This document shows, in pieces, positions 39,480 through 49,931 of a DNA stretch of 64,000 bases. The stretch lies in NCBI GenBank assembly GCA_951640165.1, contig OX621250.1, forward strand, positions 4,960,001 through 5,024,000, written 5' to 3'. Source of the stretch: Pseudoips prasinana. Lineage: Eukaryota; Arthropoda; Insecta; Lepidoptera; Nolidae. The translations under genes were made by a program, and so were the position numbers. The notes beneath the pieces were generated by a model. That model was not told where the DNA came from. It ran no database searches and worked only from the letters and a program-made list of their open reading frames with translations. Position 1 is the stretch's first letter. Each line of letters starts with the position of its first letter.

Positions 39480-40075
39480 GATGTACAATAAAGAGGTACT
39501 TACTTACTTACTTAGAAAGTAGATTATTGCTTGGCTAGTTTTTATGTGGCTAGTCTAATATTTTTTTCATAATCTCCCATCCTAATCCCATAGCAATATC
39601 CTCACAAGGATATTTATGATATACTTGCTTGAATTAAATCGTAATAGCCTATAGTCATGACAAACCTTGGTAGTTCCCATAGCCGGGGCCATAAATAACC
39701 ATGTGTGGTCGCTTTAGATAGCTATATTTTACTTGTAATAATATAGTACAGTCCCCAACACCCCTATGTATACACTTGCTATACGAAAAGCGTTCTTATT
39801 GCATATGTAATTAAGACGCTCTTAATAAGTGACAAACGTGGCATCGACTATACAGGGCTGTTAACAAAATATACGACTGTGTTTACAAACATGTTTTAAG
39901 GAGGGACATTATATTAAAAAATGCTTTAAGGCGACCCATTGAAAATACTGGAGCTTTTTATAGGTTTCCGTATTGTCCGTCAGTCGGTTCGTCTGTCGGT
40001 CATAGGGCTGTATCTCATGAACTTTATTAGGTTGACATTTTCACACATTATGTACTTCACTTGCCCTTATAACAG
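39480..40075. other. No feature recognised
   Basis: No coding or repeat signal apart from short GCGTTCTTATT/CGCTCTTAATA words near 39800. Confidence 0.3.
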
Positions 40076-40080
40076 CAAGT

Positions 40081-40266
40081 TATTGTATTAATAGTATAAA
40101 TGGGAAAGTTTGCGAATATGGATTTATGGCTGTTTATTACTCTTTCACGCAAAAACTGACGAACGGATTTTAATGAAACTTTGTAGTAAAGCTTATATAT
40201 ACGAATAACACATAGGCTGTAATTTATAAAGTTTAACGGGGGTAAAACTGCAGGGGACAGCAAGTA
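40081..40266 (+). mobile_element. Hel-B Helitron, degraded
   Basis: GTATAAATGGGAAAGTTTGC, CTTTCACGCAAAAACTGACG, CACATAGGCTGTAATTTATA and AACGGGGGTAAAACTGCAGG. The CTAG end is mutated to CAAG. Confidence 0.7.
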
Positions 40267-40269
40267 AAA

Positions 40270-41130
40270 TAATAATTGAAAATAAATATTACAGTTTTCT
40301 CTCGATGATACGGAACCCTTCGTGTGCTTGTCCAACTCACACTTGACCCGTTTTATTTCTTAATAATTGTAGAGCATTAGGAACTGATATTTTTTCAGGT
40401 CTGACATACTTTTGAACAAACTAAAAGTCCCTTAAAAAGCAGATTACTTTTCACATTTTAAAGACGGCTCCCGTAGTAATAAACAAAAATAAAATAAAAA
40501 GGTTTTTACACACGTAGATTTTAAAAAGCTCTTGTAAATAGTCGGAGCATGTTTGTACTAATATTATAAGTATGTACATATAGGTCACATAAATAGTTGT
40601 CCTGTGTGAAACTGTCCTGTCTTCGACGACACAAGTACCTACCTATGTCTATCAATGAATCAGCTGTGTTCATTCTACGAGCGCTGGAAATAAAACTATC
40701 AATGTCGAAGAGCAATAAACTAATCCACTCGACACAATAGAAAAAAAATATTACACTTTTTATGTGTCAAAGTAATCATATGTTTCGCAACTGTGTTAAA
40801 AATTCCGTGTCGACACATCAATTTGCATCAATAAACATCTATCGATATTAACATATAATATTTCAAGTTAAAATCGACTTTGTATTATTAAAATTAAGGT
40901 TCATTTGTGTGTGAACGTGTAACTTGATATAATTTCATAAATTTACAATATACGTTGAATGATTGAGTTGGGTCTTATTGGGTTTGAGGTTCCGTACAAC
41001 ATTTTAACGGAGAAATTGGCGCTTGAAAGCCCAATTTATTGAAGCAGAATTTTGTATTAATACTTAAGTTGAGTATAACAATATTAATATGTGAAGTAAA
41101 AACTTTATATACCTTTTTACGAGAATTGCG
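40270..41130. other. Mostly unassigned
   Basis: A degraded SINE-D fragment (ATAGGTCACATAAATAGTTG at 40581) is the only recognisable element. Confidence 0.35.
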
Positions 41131-41134
41131 CAGA

Positions 41135-41590
41135 CGGAGGGGTATGATATTTGGAACAGTTAAAGTTCATATGCAGAAGGAGTGCATTAAGCTAATATAC
41201 AAAAGTATACGGTCACCGTAGCCTACTTGGTAGTGCTCCTGCCTACGAAGCTGGTGGTCCTGGGTTCGAATCCCGGTAAGTGCAAATATTTGTATGATGA
41301 GCACGAATGTTTGTTTCTGAGTCATGGATGTTTTCTATGTATTTAAGTATTTATCTATCTATATAAGTATGTATTTCGTCGCCTGGTACCCATAGTACAA
41401 GCTTTGTTTAGTTTGGGGCTAGGATGATCTGTGTGACATTGTCCCCAGATATTATTATTATTATATAACAGGCATTAGAAGTATATTAGAAAACTCACTA
41501 CCATCTCTTGAAACACTGACAAACTGAGAAGAGATGACAAACTGAGTGTCAAAACTAAGAACAGATTAATATTATATCTTTGACAATCGA
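41135..41590 (+). repeat. Repeat Q, copy 2, with a SINE-B inside
   Basis: ATATTTGGAACAGTTAAAGT and GCATTAAGCTAATATAC, and after the SINE GGCATTAGAAGTATATTAG, ACACTGACAAACTGAGAAGA, GTCAAAACTAAGAACAGATT. It matches 17185-17590. Confidence 0.65.
41211..41463 (+). repeat. SINE-B, full length
   Basis: All landmarks are present from CGGTCACCGTAGCCTACTTG to GTCCCCAGATATTATTATTA. The A box has one change (TACTTGG). Confidence 0.88.
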
Positions 41591-41722
41591 ATTTCGAACA
41601 AGTGCGATCTCTCTGTCGTTAAACTCATCTTGTTCTCAGGTGTTTTGGGTTCCTTTCCCGGACAAGGTGTAATTTTCAATAGTGTTCTAAACGTAAGAAG
41701 CTTAAATTGCTAATTTCTTTAT

Positions 41723-42011
41723 ATTCTCAATCGGTTTGCGCTTGCCCACGAGTCTGAAAGCACGTCGTTCGTGAGGGTGTTCCACAGCTTAGCCGTGTGT
41801 ACGATGAGAGAAGAAGAAAAGCGCTTCGTACGGAATGCTGGGATGTCAACAACAAAGCGGTGGAGACCCTTCTGATGCCTGGCAGTCCGATGGAAAAAGG
41901 GTCTTGAGTACGTTCTCCATGAAACAGCCTATAGAAAACCGATAAGCTTGCAACCCGACCCCGAAGATTCAAGTTTTGAAGAAGAAGAAGAAAAAAATAT
42001 TTATTGAGCAC
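41723..42011 (-). pseudogene. LINE protein, C-terminal domain, frameshifted
   Basis: Minus-strand frame LRGRVASLSVFYRLFHGERT matches the conserved R-x-VASLS-x-FYR-x-F-HG segment after the reverse transcriptase of many insect LINEs. An indel then moves the reading: RTARHQKGLHRF and then AKLWNTLTNDV appear in another frame. The upstream domains are missing. A short GAAGAAGAAGAAG tract lies at 41980-41993. Confidence 0.6.
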
Positions 42012-42024
42012 ACATAATAAAGAT

Positions 42025-42598
42025 ACAAATAAAAAAAACTTCGTTTAAAAAAACCGACTTCAAAAACTAAAAAGTATAAAAAAAATATCTTAATAATGAT
42101 TTAATTTAATACATCACTTATAATATGATATTAATGAAATAATATAATTTGTATGTGCTGCCTATTGATAGGTTTGAAGTCGGTGCCAAGCCAAATGTAA
42201 TAGTAGGTACCACACTCGCCGCGCGTTATTTTCAGCGGGATAGCTTCGTATTTCTACACAAACAACCCAAGCGTGCAGACGTCGTTGACAGTCGTCATAT
42301 ATTTTTATGATACAGTTTCATATTAATTCATATTGTTCTTTAAGTTTATTTACTTAGGTTAATCTTTAGTGTAGGAATTTCATCACAAAGTATGAAAGCT
42401 GTATGTAATATTAACTTTTATTTTGCTCGGGGCTTGGCACCGACTTCAAACCTATCAATAGGCAGCACATACAAATTATATTATTTCATTAATATCATAT
42501 TATAAGTGATGTATTAAATTAAATCATTATTAAGATATTTTTTTTATACTTTTTAGTTTTTGAAGTCGGTTTTTTTAAACGAAGTTTTTTTTATTTGT
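42025..42598. mobile_element. Perfect 168-bp inverted repeat with 238-bp spacer
   Basis: The arm 42025-42192 (begins ACAAATAAAAAAAACTTCG, ends GTCGGTGCCAAGCC) is, by eye, the exact reverse complement of 42431-42598. The spacer (42193-42430) has no frame of note and contains CGCCGCGCGTTATTTTCAGC. It looks like a young fold-back or terminal-inverted-repeat element. The flanks (GAT before, TACT after) show no clear target duplication, so the true ends are uncertain. Confidence 0.85.
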
Positions 42599-42831
42599 TA
42601 CTTTTTTGTGTTTAGCTATGGTTAGGACTTCGAAAGGTGCCGTGCGCCTCAAAACTATAGATCCCAACAAACGATAACGGAAAAAAGAAACATCTTCCGA
42701 AAAAATTTTGTTCGAAACTCTTCTTCGCGTTCTTGTGGGTGACAGTGAATGATCGAAAAGACCGTTTGTAAAGTAAGAAAAACTTCATAAAATTACGTTC
42801 ACTCTAAGAAAACTTGCACAGTACGAGTCTA

Positions 42832-43100
42832 GACTAGCTAAGATTTATGAAAGTCTGAACAGCAAGCGTATAGGTTAGGCCGTATTTATGACCATCTAGC
42901 TAACGAGTATGTGTGCTGAGGGCTTATACGCTAGATCTTATTATGAATCGAATGATCTTATGATCGAATAGCCATCTAGTCTGCTGAACAGAGGGTATGA
43001 GTCTATGAAGACTAGGTCTTATTAATGATCGATTAGCCAACGAGTCTACTGAGCAGAGGGCTGATAGCCTAGGTCTTATTTATCATTGATTAGATAATGA
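42832..43100 (+). repeat. Degenerate tandem repeat, unit about 58-65 bp
   Basis: Successive units share the frame GAT-x-GA-TAGC-x-A-x-CTAGTCT, CTGAGCAGAGGG, CTAGGTCTTATT. Examples begin at 42889, 42962 and 43027, with weaker flanking units. No open frame persists through them. Confidence 0.65.
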
Positions 43101-43109
43101 GTCGGACTC

Positions 43110-43420
43110 GCCCGTGAAAGGCGGAATGTTTCTGTAGCAGCAAGTATTTGAGTTGATAGAATGGAAGGTAAATTGCGGTTTACGATTTATGACGCATAAA
43201 AAAAACTACTTACTAGATCTCGTTCAAACCAATTTTCGGTGGAAGTTTGCATGGTAATGTACATCATCTATTTGTTTTAGTTTTATGATTCTCTTATTTT
43301 AAAAGTTACAGGGGGGGGGGGAGTTACATGCCCCCTGCATTTTACGCCTTTGGAAGTGTCTCTCGCGCAAACTATACAGTTAAGAAAAAAATATGTTATA
43401 CTTAAACCTCAATATCATTT
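43110..43420. other. No feature recognised
   Basis: Contains a G-run at 43312-43321 but no assignable element. Confidence 0.3.
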
Positions 43421-43424
43421 TCGA

Positions 43425-43705
43425 AGTCCTATCCATAGATACCCCACATGTATAGTTTAATGATTTTTTTTAAATTCAGTTCTAAGTAAGTATAGGGAAC
43501 CCCCAAATTTTATTGTTTGTTTTTCTATTTTTGTGTGAAAATCTTAATGCGGCTTACGGAATACATCTGCTGACCAAGATTCGACAGTATAGTTCTTATA
43601 GTTTCGTTAAAAAGTGGCTGTGACATACGGACGGGCAGACATACAGACATGACAAATCAAGAAGAACCTTTGTGAAAGACATTTGGCTACAGAACCCTAA
43701 AAATG
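43425..43705 (+). repeat. Repeat P1, copy 2
   Basis: TATCCATAGATACCCCACAT, TAGGGAACCCCCAAATTTTA, GGCTGTGACATACGGACGGG and CATTTGGCTACAGAACCC match 33384-33682. Confidence 0.65.
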
Positions 43706-43954
43706 GCAGCTATTCCGCATCAAACTAAAGAAGAATCACGTAAATCGGTTCATAAATCTCAGCGTAATCGGTGTACGTACATAAAAAATACGCTGGTGCT
43801 AAAAGGTGCGCCTACATGCGCTTCCAAAAAAAAAAGCTTATTCGTGCGTATTAAACGCTAGTCGTCTGAAATTGTTGTTTATGTTCATGCCAAGACACAC
43901 TTGAACAGGGTGAGTCTAGCTTGTCTAGCTAAGATTTACAAACGTCTGTGCCAA

Positions 43955-44195
43955 AGAGAATTACATCGTCCACTTAAACAAAAAATTTCATACAAAAATT
44001 TCCATAAAATGAAAACTACTGGGCCAATCTATATAAATTTTTTATGGGACCAAATGGCAACTATTCCGCATCAAACTAAAAAAGAATCACGTAAATCGGA
44101 TCATTAATCTCCGAGTAATCGGTGTACATACATAAAAAAAAAAAAAAAATACCGGTGAACTTGAGAACCTCCTCCTTTGGAAGTCGGTTAAAAAT
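43955..44195 (-). repeat. Repeat P2, copy 2
   Basis: CTACTGGGCCAATCTATATA, GACCAAATGGCAACTATTCC and ATCTCCGAGTAATCGGTGTA are the reverse of 18917-19098. A shorter piece lies at 43713-43795. Confidence 0.65.
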
Positions 44196-44199
44196 TCAC

Positions 44200-44810
44200 A
44201 ATTAGAGTAACAATGGCGACATAAAATATAAATAAATACCAAACAAAATACTCCATTAGTGTTACTAAAACATTTTTGTGCGCTCAAATGACTAGCAGCT
44301 CAGCATGATGTTACAACCACAGTGTGGCTGTAACGCTGATTTTCAGCTACCTGCCACAGTGAGTCATAGATGTGATACAAAAATATGATACATAAAACAA
44401 CAGCAGCAGCAGCTTTGCAGCTTTTTACTTGTTAGGTCTCTATCATCGATGATGATGTGATTATCCTTTAGAATATATATGACGCGCGCCGTCAAATACT
44501 GTCGGTGCAAGTGTAATGCACTAAGCCCGTATGAGGATTATGATGAATTTACATCCGAAAACGCCAATTTCGCCGTTCTTCATGTTCTTATCGTATTAAA
44601 TTTATCTTTCGTTTTTGATCAATGTTTACAATTTGTTACGGAACCCTAATTCCGCAGCAGATGTCCAGTTTGCGCTTTACACCTGTCCGTATCGAACCTC
44701 AACTTGTTCCAACCAGTTCCAAACAACTTGTTCAATGTTTTATTTTAGTAGTCTTATCTATATGCGCATGAGACATAAATAAATGCAAGGTATTGCATTG
44801 TAGGTGACAG
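44200..44810. other. Mostly unassigned
   Basis: Includes a short (CAG)n run at 44401-44412. No coding signal. Confidence 0.3.
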
Positions 44811-44814
44811 ATGC

Positions 44815-44930
44815 TCTCACGGTTCGTATGAGATCGGCGAGGTTAAGCAACAATGCTCGCGGTCAGTACATAGAACGGGCACGTCAGTGGTAGATGGTAA
44901 TGGGCACGTTAAGGTGTCGGTTTCTATTTA
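44815..44930 (+). repeat. 5S-rRNA-like SINE fragment
   Basis: GAGATCGGCGAGGTTAAGCA, ACAATGCTCGCGGTCAGTAC and ATAGAACGGGC follow the order of the internal promoter region of 5S rRNA (GAGGTTAAGCAACG...GGTTAGTAC TTAGATGGG). It is too diverged to be a working 5S gene. A 5S-derived SINE remnant is the simplest reading. Confidence 0.5.
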
Positions 44931-45137
44931 TGTATGCGATTTCCTTGATTTTCAAGTTTTATTCGAAAAATTCTGACAACACTTGTTACCAATTTATATT
45001 GTTATAATGGTCAAAACTGAAATGTTCGACTCAGGTAAAAATATTACCCTATGTAAGAGTTTTTCTTGACATTATACTTTTATTAGAAAATTTCTTGAAA
45101 ACACTTGTTTCCATGATATACAACTTTTATTTAGAAA

Positions 45138-45317
45138 CTAGCTGTGCCCCGTGGTTTTACCCGCATTAAACTTTATAAATGATAGCATATGTGTTAATCC
45201 AGGGTGTCAGCAGCTATCTCCATACCAAATTTTAATAAAATTGCTCCAGCCGTCTAGACGTGAAGAAGTAACAAACATACACACTCACAAACTTTCGCCT
45301 TTATAATATTAGTGTAA
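45138..45317 (-). mobile_element. Hel-B Helitron, complete
   Basis: CTAG at 45138-45141 after A, GTTTTACCCGCATTAAAC, GCCGTCTAGACGTGAAGAAG, CACTCACAAACTTTCGCCTT, ending TAATATTAGTGTAA before T (start TTACAC in place of TCCTAC). Confidence 0.8.
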
Positions 45318-45329
45318 TTTCTTTACACC

Positions 45330-45498
45330 ACTTGTTGACATTTTGATTGTTACAATGGTCAAAAGTGAAATGTTTGACGTGATGTACAATACTTATTAAC
45401 AATACCAACCTTCATTGGTTAACAGAAGGCAAGATACATCGTAAAAAACATTTCCTTACATATGCGATTTCCTTACTATTCAAGTGTTATTAGGAAAT
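45330..45498. other. Flank of M1, no feature
   Basis: CCAACCTTCATTGGTTAACAGAAGGC-like sequence at 45407-45431 recurs at 45843-45868, on the other side of the M1 copy, so M1 sits between two similar stretches. Confidence 0.45.
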
Positions 45499-45740
45499 CA
45501 GGGGCTCTACCGGCTAAGTCGCCGAACATCGTTTTCGTGAATGGCGTTCAAATAAATAAAGGTTAAAAATTACTGAATCAATCGTTAAATCGGCTGCCAT
45601 GAGCACATTTGACGTCATAAATGGTCCGGAATCGATTGTCAAAGTTGAAGCCGATTTAACGATTAAGTCATTTTTAACCTTTATTTATTTGAACGCTATT
45701 CGCGAAAACGATATACAGCGCCTAGCCGGTAGAGCCCCTG
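45499..45740. mobile_element. MITE M1, full copy
   Basis: CAGGGGCTCTACCGGCTAAG to CCTAGCCGGTAGAGCCCCTG, 242 bp, with inner TTAAATCGGCTGCCATGAGC, TCATAAATGGTCCGGAATCG. Any open frame here is incidental. Confidence 0.88.
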
Positions 45741-46119
45741 TTGTCAACACTTCTAACAATTTAGATTATTACAATGTTCAAAAGTGAAATGTATGACTCA
45801 AAGTTTACTTGCAAGATGGTAAAATAGTCATTACCAATACCAACCAACCTTCATTGGCTAACAGAAGGCTGGTTACATCGTAAAACCAATTGATATGTAG
45901 AGAACGTATCAAATTGCTATTTTATGAGGTGACCGACATTTTATTTACCAAATTGAGAGTTTAAGAGTACAAGCTCCTTACATTGTTATCTACAGTGTTT
46001 AGGGTTGCGTGCGCGAAAAAATAAAGTTGTCCTCGTCTCATGCATGGCCACTTCAGCAACGGAGATTTTAACTATAAAGGTACCCTCTGGCGTGGGTGAC
46101 AGAGAACAGACAGAGAGAT

Positions 46120-46520
46120 TGTAGATCATACAGACACGCCACTTAGTATCTTATTAATGTAGGTACTGCTTTTAATATCCTGGGACATTATTCACACACG
46201 GAAACCAGATAACTGATATACTACTTTATAGATAATTAAACCCAGACACAAGACAAACAGACATGTTCACACAAATATCTATCCTGGGCGGCAATCGAAC
46301 CCACGACCTGCGCTGTGATATCCAAGCATCTACCAACCACGCCAACAGGTTTAAACTATATATGTATATAACAATTGCAAATTTTTATACTTTATAGACC
46401 ATTTTTATCCCAGAAAAGCCACATTAGGTAGTTTTTAATTTTTCCAAAAATCTACCCCTAAGGGGGTAAAATGGGGAATTAAACTTCGTATTGCAAATTT
46501 TTATACTTTGTAGAATAATA
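46120..46520 (-). repeat. Duplicated unit containing SINE-A, copy 1
   Basis: ACGCCACTTAGTATCTTATT and TGTAGGTACTGCTTTTAATA, a reversed SINE-A (CTGGGACATTATTCACACAC to ACCACGCCAACAGG), then TTGCAAATTTTTATACTTTA and CTACCCCTAAGGGGGTAAAA. It is matched in order by 47608-48003. Confidence 0.8.
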
Positions 46521-46544
46521 ATATGGAATTCTTACCTTAATATA

Positions 46545-46800
46545 GACAGAACCATTCAGACAAGACGTAGTAAATTATATCGAAAACTTCGATAATTAAA
46601 CCTATAAGTATATAAGCTTGACAATAGCTAATATAAGCTAGCTCAATCATAAATTGGATGTTATATCTAAATTCATACACTCCGTGTACTTAAATATCTA
46701 TTTGTAAATAGAAATAATTATGCTTAATTAATCATACTATAAACATGTTCTGACTATTTACAAGCGCTTTATTAAAGTCTACGTGAATAAAAACCTTTTT
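46545..46800 (-). repeat. Rep-X, copy
   Basis: ACCTTAATATAGACAGAACC, CTGACTATTTACAAGCGCTT and AAGTCTACGTGAATAAAAAC are reversed rep-X. Confidence 0.65.
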
Positions 46801-47190
46801 TTATGTATTCATATTCATTTATTTGCATACCATAATGTGAGTGAAGGTGTTAACAATAGGCTTAAAGCTTAGGTACAGTTATGGATCCTATCCGAGTTAT
46901 TACATTAAATTAAACATTAAAATTACATAATGGCATCTAAAATATAATCCTAATAATAATAACTCAAACCTACTTAATATATGTATTTATTTATTTATTC
47001 GTTTTCCTCGATTGTCCGTTGAACCTAACCTAACCGAAAATGATGGTAATCATTTTAGACTTTTTAAAACTAGAGAATGTGATTAGATTGTCTGGATGTG
47101 CACACACACACATACACAAAGGCAATGATATCACGATCTATATCATATAAGTTTGTATGTATGTATAGTCTAATGAACAATACTCAGTCA
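46801..47190. other. No feature recognised
   Basis: AT-rich with a CACACACACAC patch near 47101. No coding or terminal-repeat signal. Confidence 0.3.
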
Positions 47191-47369
47191 CGATTGTTCG
47201 GTACAGTCACGTGACTTCATTTGACCCTTCTCAATATCGTAATGCAAAGCAAACGTATCAATTACGCATAAATAAATACAAATACCAATGAAATAAATTC
47301 GATTCGATCCATTACAAACACGTGCAGTTGGATCACTTTTAAAAATATGATTTACTACATTTCTTTTGT

Positions 47370-47485
47370 AAATACATTGATAATTACACCCATACAAACA
47401 GACATATTGTTTCTGTCTTGGGTGGGAATCGAACCCACGACATGCGGCGTGAAAAGCAAGCACGACGACAGGCCCGTCAAAAGGT
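47370..47485 (-). repeat. SINE-A, head and body part
   Basis: CTTGGGTGGGAATCGAACCC, ACGACATGCGGCGTGAAAAG, GACAGGCCCGTC. Confidence 0.75.
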
Positions 47486-47607
47486 AGTGTATTCCTGAAA
47501 CAGACGCAGGTTTTTCAATAATCTACCTCTAAGGGGGTGACATATGGGATTAAACTATACATAATAAATAGATAGATATAATTATTGCAAATTTCTATAC
47601 TTTATAG

Positions 47608-48003
47608 AACATACAGACACGCCACTTAGTGTCTTATTAATGTAGGGTCTGCTTTTAATACCCTGGGACATTATTCACACATGGAAACCAGATAACTGAT
47701 ATACTATTTTATACATAATTAAACCCAGACACAAGACAAACAGACATGTTCACACAAATATCTATCCTGGGCGGTAATCGAACCCACGACCTGCGCTGTG
47801 AAAGCCAAGCATTTACCAATAACGCCAACAGGTTTAAACTGTATATATGTATATAATTATTGCAAATTTTTATACTTTATAGAAAATTTTTATCCCAGAA
47901 AAGCCACATTAGGTAGTTATTAATTTTTCCAAAAATCTACCCCTAAGGGGGTAAAATGGGGAATTAAACTTCGTATTGCAAATTTATCTATACTTTGTAG
48001 AAT
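47608..48003 (-). repeat. Duplicated unit containing SINE-A, copy 2
   Basis: The same order as 46120-46520, including the reversed SINE-A and the CTACCCCTAAGGGGGTAAAA block. A further partial start (CACGCCATCTAGTATCTTAA) follows at 48014. Confidence 0.8.
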
Positions 48004-48339
48004 ATTTATCAGTCACGCCATCTAGTATCTTAATAATGTAGGTACTGCTTTTAAATGCATATTCCGTTCATGTCATTAATTATTCTACTGACTGCCAATC
48101 GTGAGTCGCTTCATACAATTGTACCTTTCGTGTTCTTTATACCAAGGTCACATTATGTAACTAATACATTATGTCTGTCGGTAAGGCCGACTTGTTTACT
48201 TACAATAAAGGTTTATCACGATTATTTGGGTAAAGGGAATGTTATTACCTAATGTGAGTGATTAACACATTAGAGTCTTGTTAGAATAAGGCCCTTTGTC
48301 GGTAGTTCGTAAAAAAATATCGAAATAATAATCCTCCTC

Positions 48340-48640
48340 GCCGGATTTTTGGCCAGACTCAATGGAGACTAAGACATGTGTGCGGGACATATTATAATGC
48401 ACAATTTCATCAGTCTCATAGGACGAAAGCGACACAACCGGAAAGAGGTCAGGTACAGGACCGACGGTTTTACGTGCTATCCGAGGCACGAGGTATATAA
48501 TACCACCCCAGACTTCGGGCTGATACTGAAAAATTACGTTTCAGTTACGAACAATAATCACAAAGATTTGTCCGGGGTGGGATCGAACCCACAACCTCGG
48601 TCTTAGCAGTCATGGTCACTCAACACTAGAGCATCAGGCT
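48340..48640 (-). repeat. SINE-C body with a different head
   Basis: GGCCAGACTCAATGGAGACT, ACCGGAAAGAGGTCAGGTAC and TTCGGGCTGATACTGAAAAA are SINE-C body motifs. The tRNA-like end (TCCGGGGTGGGATCGAACCC, ACAACCTCGGTCTTAGCAGT) differs from the usual SINE-C head. Confidence 0.65.
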
Positions 48641-48878
48641 CGTCAAGTGTGACAGTTAATCTGTTCCATCTGATCACGAGATAGATGTGGAACAGATAGA
48701 TTTGTCATCGCACCATCGTTTTTACTACATATATTTTTACGACTTGTCTTGACTGAACCAAGTTCGTCCAAGAGGACAAAATTATAATTTATTATCATTA
48801 TTTTCTTCATTTTATAGCCAATTTTACTATGGATTATTCGTACGTGGCTTTCACAAAGTAAATACTGTACATTATCGT

Positions 48879-49134
48879 AATTTAATTGCCATCACGTTCG
48901 CCATTGTAAGCAAGATACACTCACCTAGTCACGACGGCCGGTACTTCGCCGATACAGATACTAGATGGGAGATTAGGTGTACAACTTGATACACCACCTC
49001 GGGCTACAAATATATATAATGGCACTCAAAATAACTTGAATTTTGTTAACTAAGTTGTACAGTCAACGGCGAAAGTAATATAAAAAACATTTTTATTCAC
49101 GTAGAAAAAGACATGTTTGTAGTAATATAGTTAA
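48879..49134 (+). repeat. Rep-X, left part, split by piggyBac
   Basis: GCCATTGTAAGCAAGATACA, CACCTAGTCACGACGGCCGG, ACTAGATGGGAGATTAGGTG and GTTGTACAGTCAACGGCGAA match 50630-51040. It stops at TTAA (49131-49134) and resumes at 50481. Confidence 0.88.
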
Positions 49135-49151
49135 CACTAGAGTGCACGCGC

Positions 49152-49169
49152 GGGCTACATATGTAGCCC
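49152..49169. promoter_or_regulatory. Subterminal palindrome 1 of 3
   Basis: GGGCTACATATGTAGCCC, 17 bp inside the left terminus. Possibly a transposase contact site. The function is inferred from position and repetition only. Confidence 0.5.
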
Positions 49170-49319
49170 AGCGTGTAATATTGTCGCATATAATTTTTGT
49201 TTGCCGCGCTACAGCGCAATCGTCTAACGTATTCCTCAAGCATTACACCCCGCTCCCGCCAGGAGCGTGCCGACTCCCGCAGCTTACAGACGTCTGCAAA
49301 AATCGCCCTTGAAGTTGGT

Positions 49320-49337
49320 GGGCTACGCCTGTAGCCC
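49320..49337. promoter_or_regulatory. Subterminal palindrome 2 of 3
   Basis: GGGCTACGCCTGTAGCCC followed by GCGCGAGCG, upstream of the transposase start. Confidence 0.5.
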
Positions 49338-49511
49338 GCGCGAGCGTTGGAGGAATTTAAGTGTTTAGTGTGCAAGTGGTGAAATTGAGGTAAATATGAA
49401 ACATTTGTTGCAGTATTACTACAAAACGTACTGTTAATTATTTTTTAAGTGTTTGTTGTTTATATTTATGGGCTTTTCATGTATCTTTATTCTGTTTTGT
49501 TCACTTTTTAG

Positions 49512-49892
49512 ATGGCGGGTAACTCGAACAGATTGTGCGACCAAATACAAAGATGGCTGCTGGAGGATAATGAAGACGACGACATTTCGAGCGAAAGTGA
49601 GGAAGGCGGAGAATCCGCGAAACAAAGTGGCCCGCTTGGATCTCCTCACCATTCTGATACGGAACAAGATGGCGAGGAAGACGAGGACGAAGATGAAGAC
49701 GTGCCTCCATCGACTTTGGCTTCCTATCAGTCTCGTAATGGTACAAAATGGAGCAAGATTGCACCGCCCACCTCAAGAACCAGATCTCACAACATTTTAG
49801 TCCGTCCATCAGGCCTAGTAGGTGTAGCAAAAGATGCTAAAACGGCTCTCCTATCATTCCTGCTGTCAATACCTCCTACAAGTCGGATTTGA
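49512..49892 (+). pseudogene. PiggyBac-like transposase, N-terminal part
   Basis: A 126-codon frame starts MAGNSNRLCDQIQRWLLEDN. It is followed by an acidic low-complexity stretch (DDDISSESEEGGE, then DGEEDEDEDEDVPP), then YQSRNGTKWSKIAPPTSRTR and SHNILVRPSGLVGVAKDAKT. An acidic N-terminus leading to a G-x-x-W-x-x-x-P-P motif and R-x-x-x-H-N-I is the beginning of piggyBac-family transposases, which act as DDD cut-and-paste enzymes at TTAA. The family is usually about 550-650 residues. This copy ends at a stop soon after the LLSFLL segment, before any catalytic Asp. The frame does not join the C-terminal piece. Confidence 0.85.
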
Positions 49893-49931
49893 TCTTGCAA
49901 GACCTTCTATTGAGCGTCGTATATACCCAGA

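Noticed and set aside
45599..45787. 62-codon frame near 45.6 kb
   Set aside because: It lies almost entirely in MITE M1, which is non-coding and palindromic.
49453..49830. Alternative frames on both strands over the piggyBac N-terminus
   Set aside because: Only the 49512-49892 frame gives the acidic stretch and G-x-x-W-x-x-x-P-P motif typical of the family.
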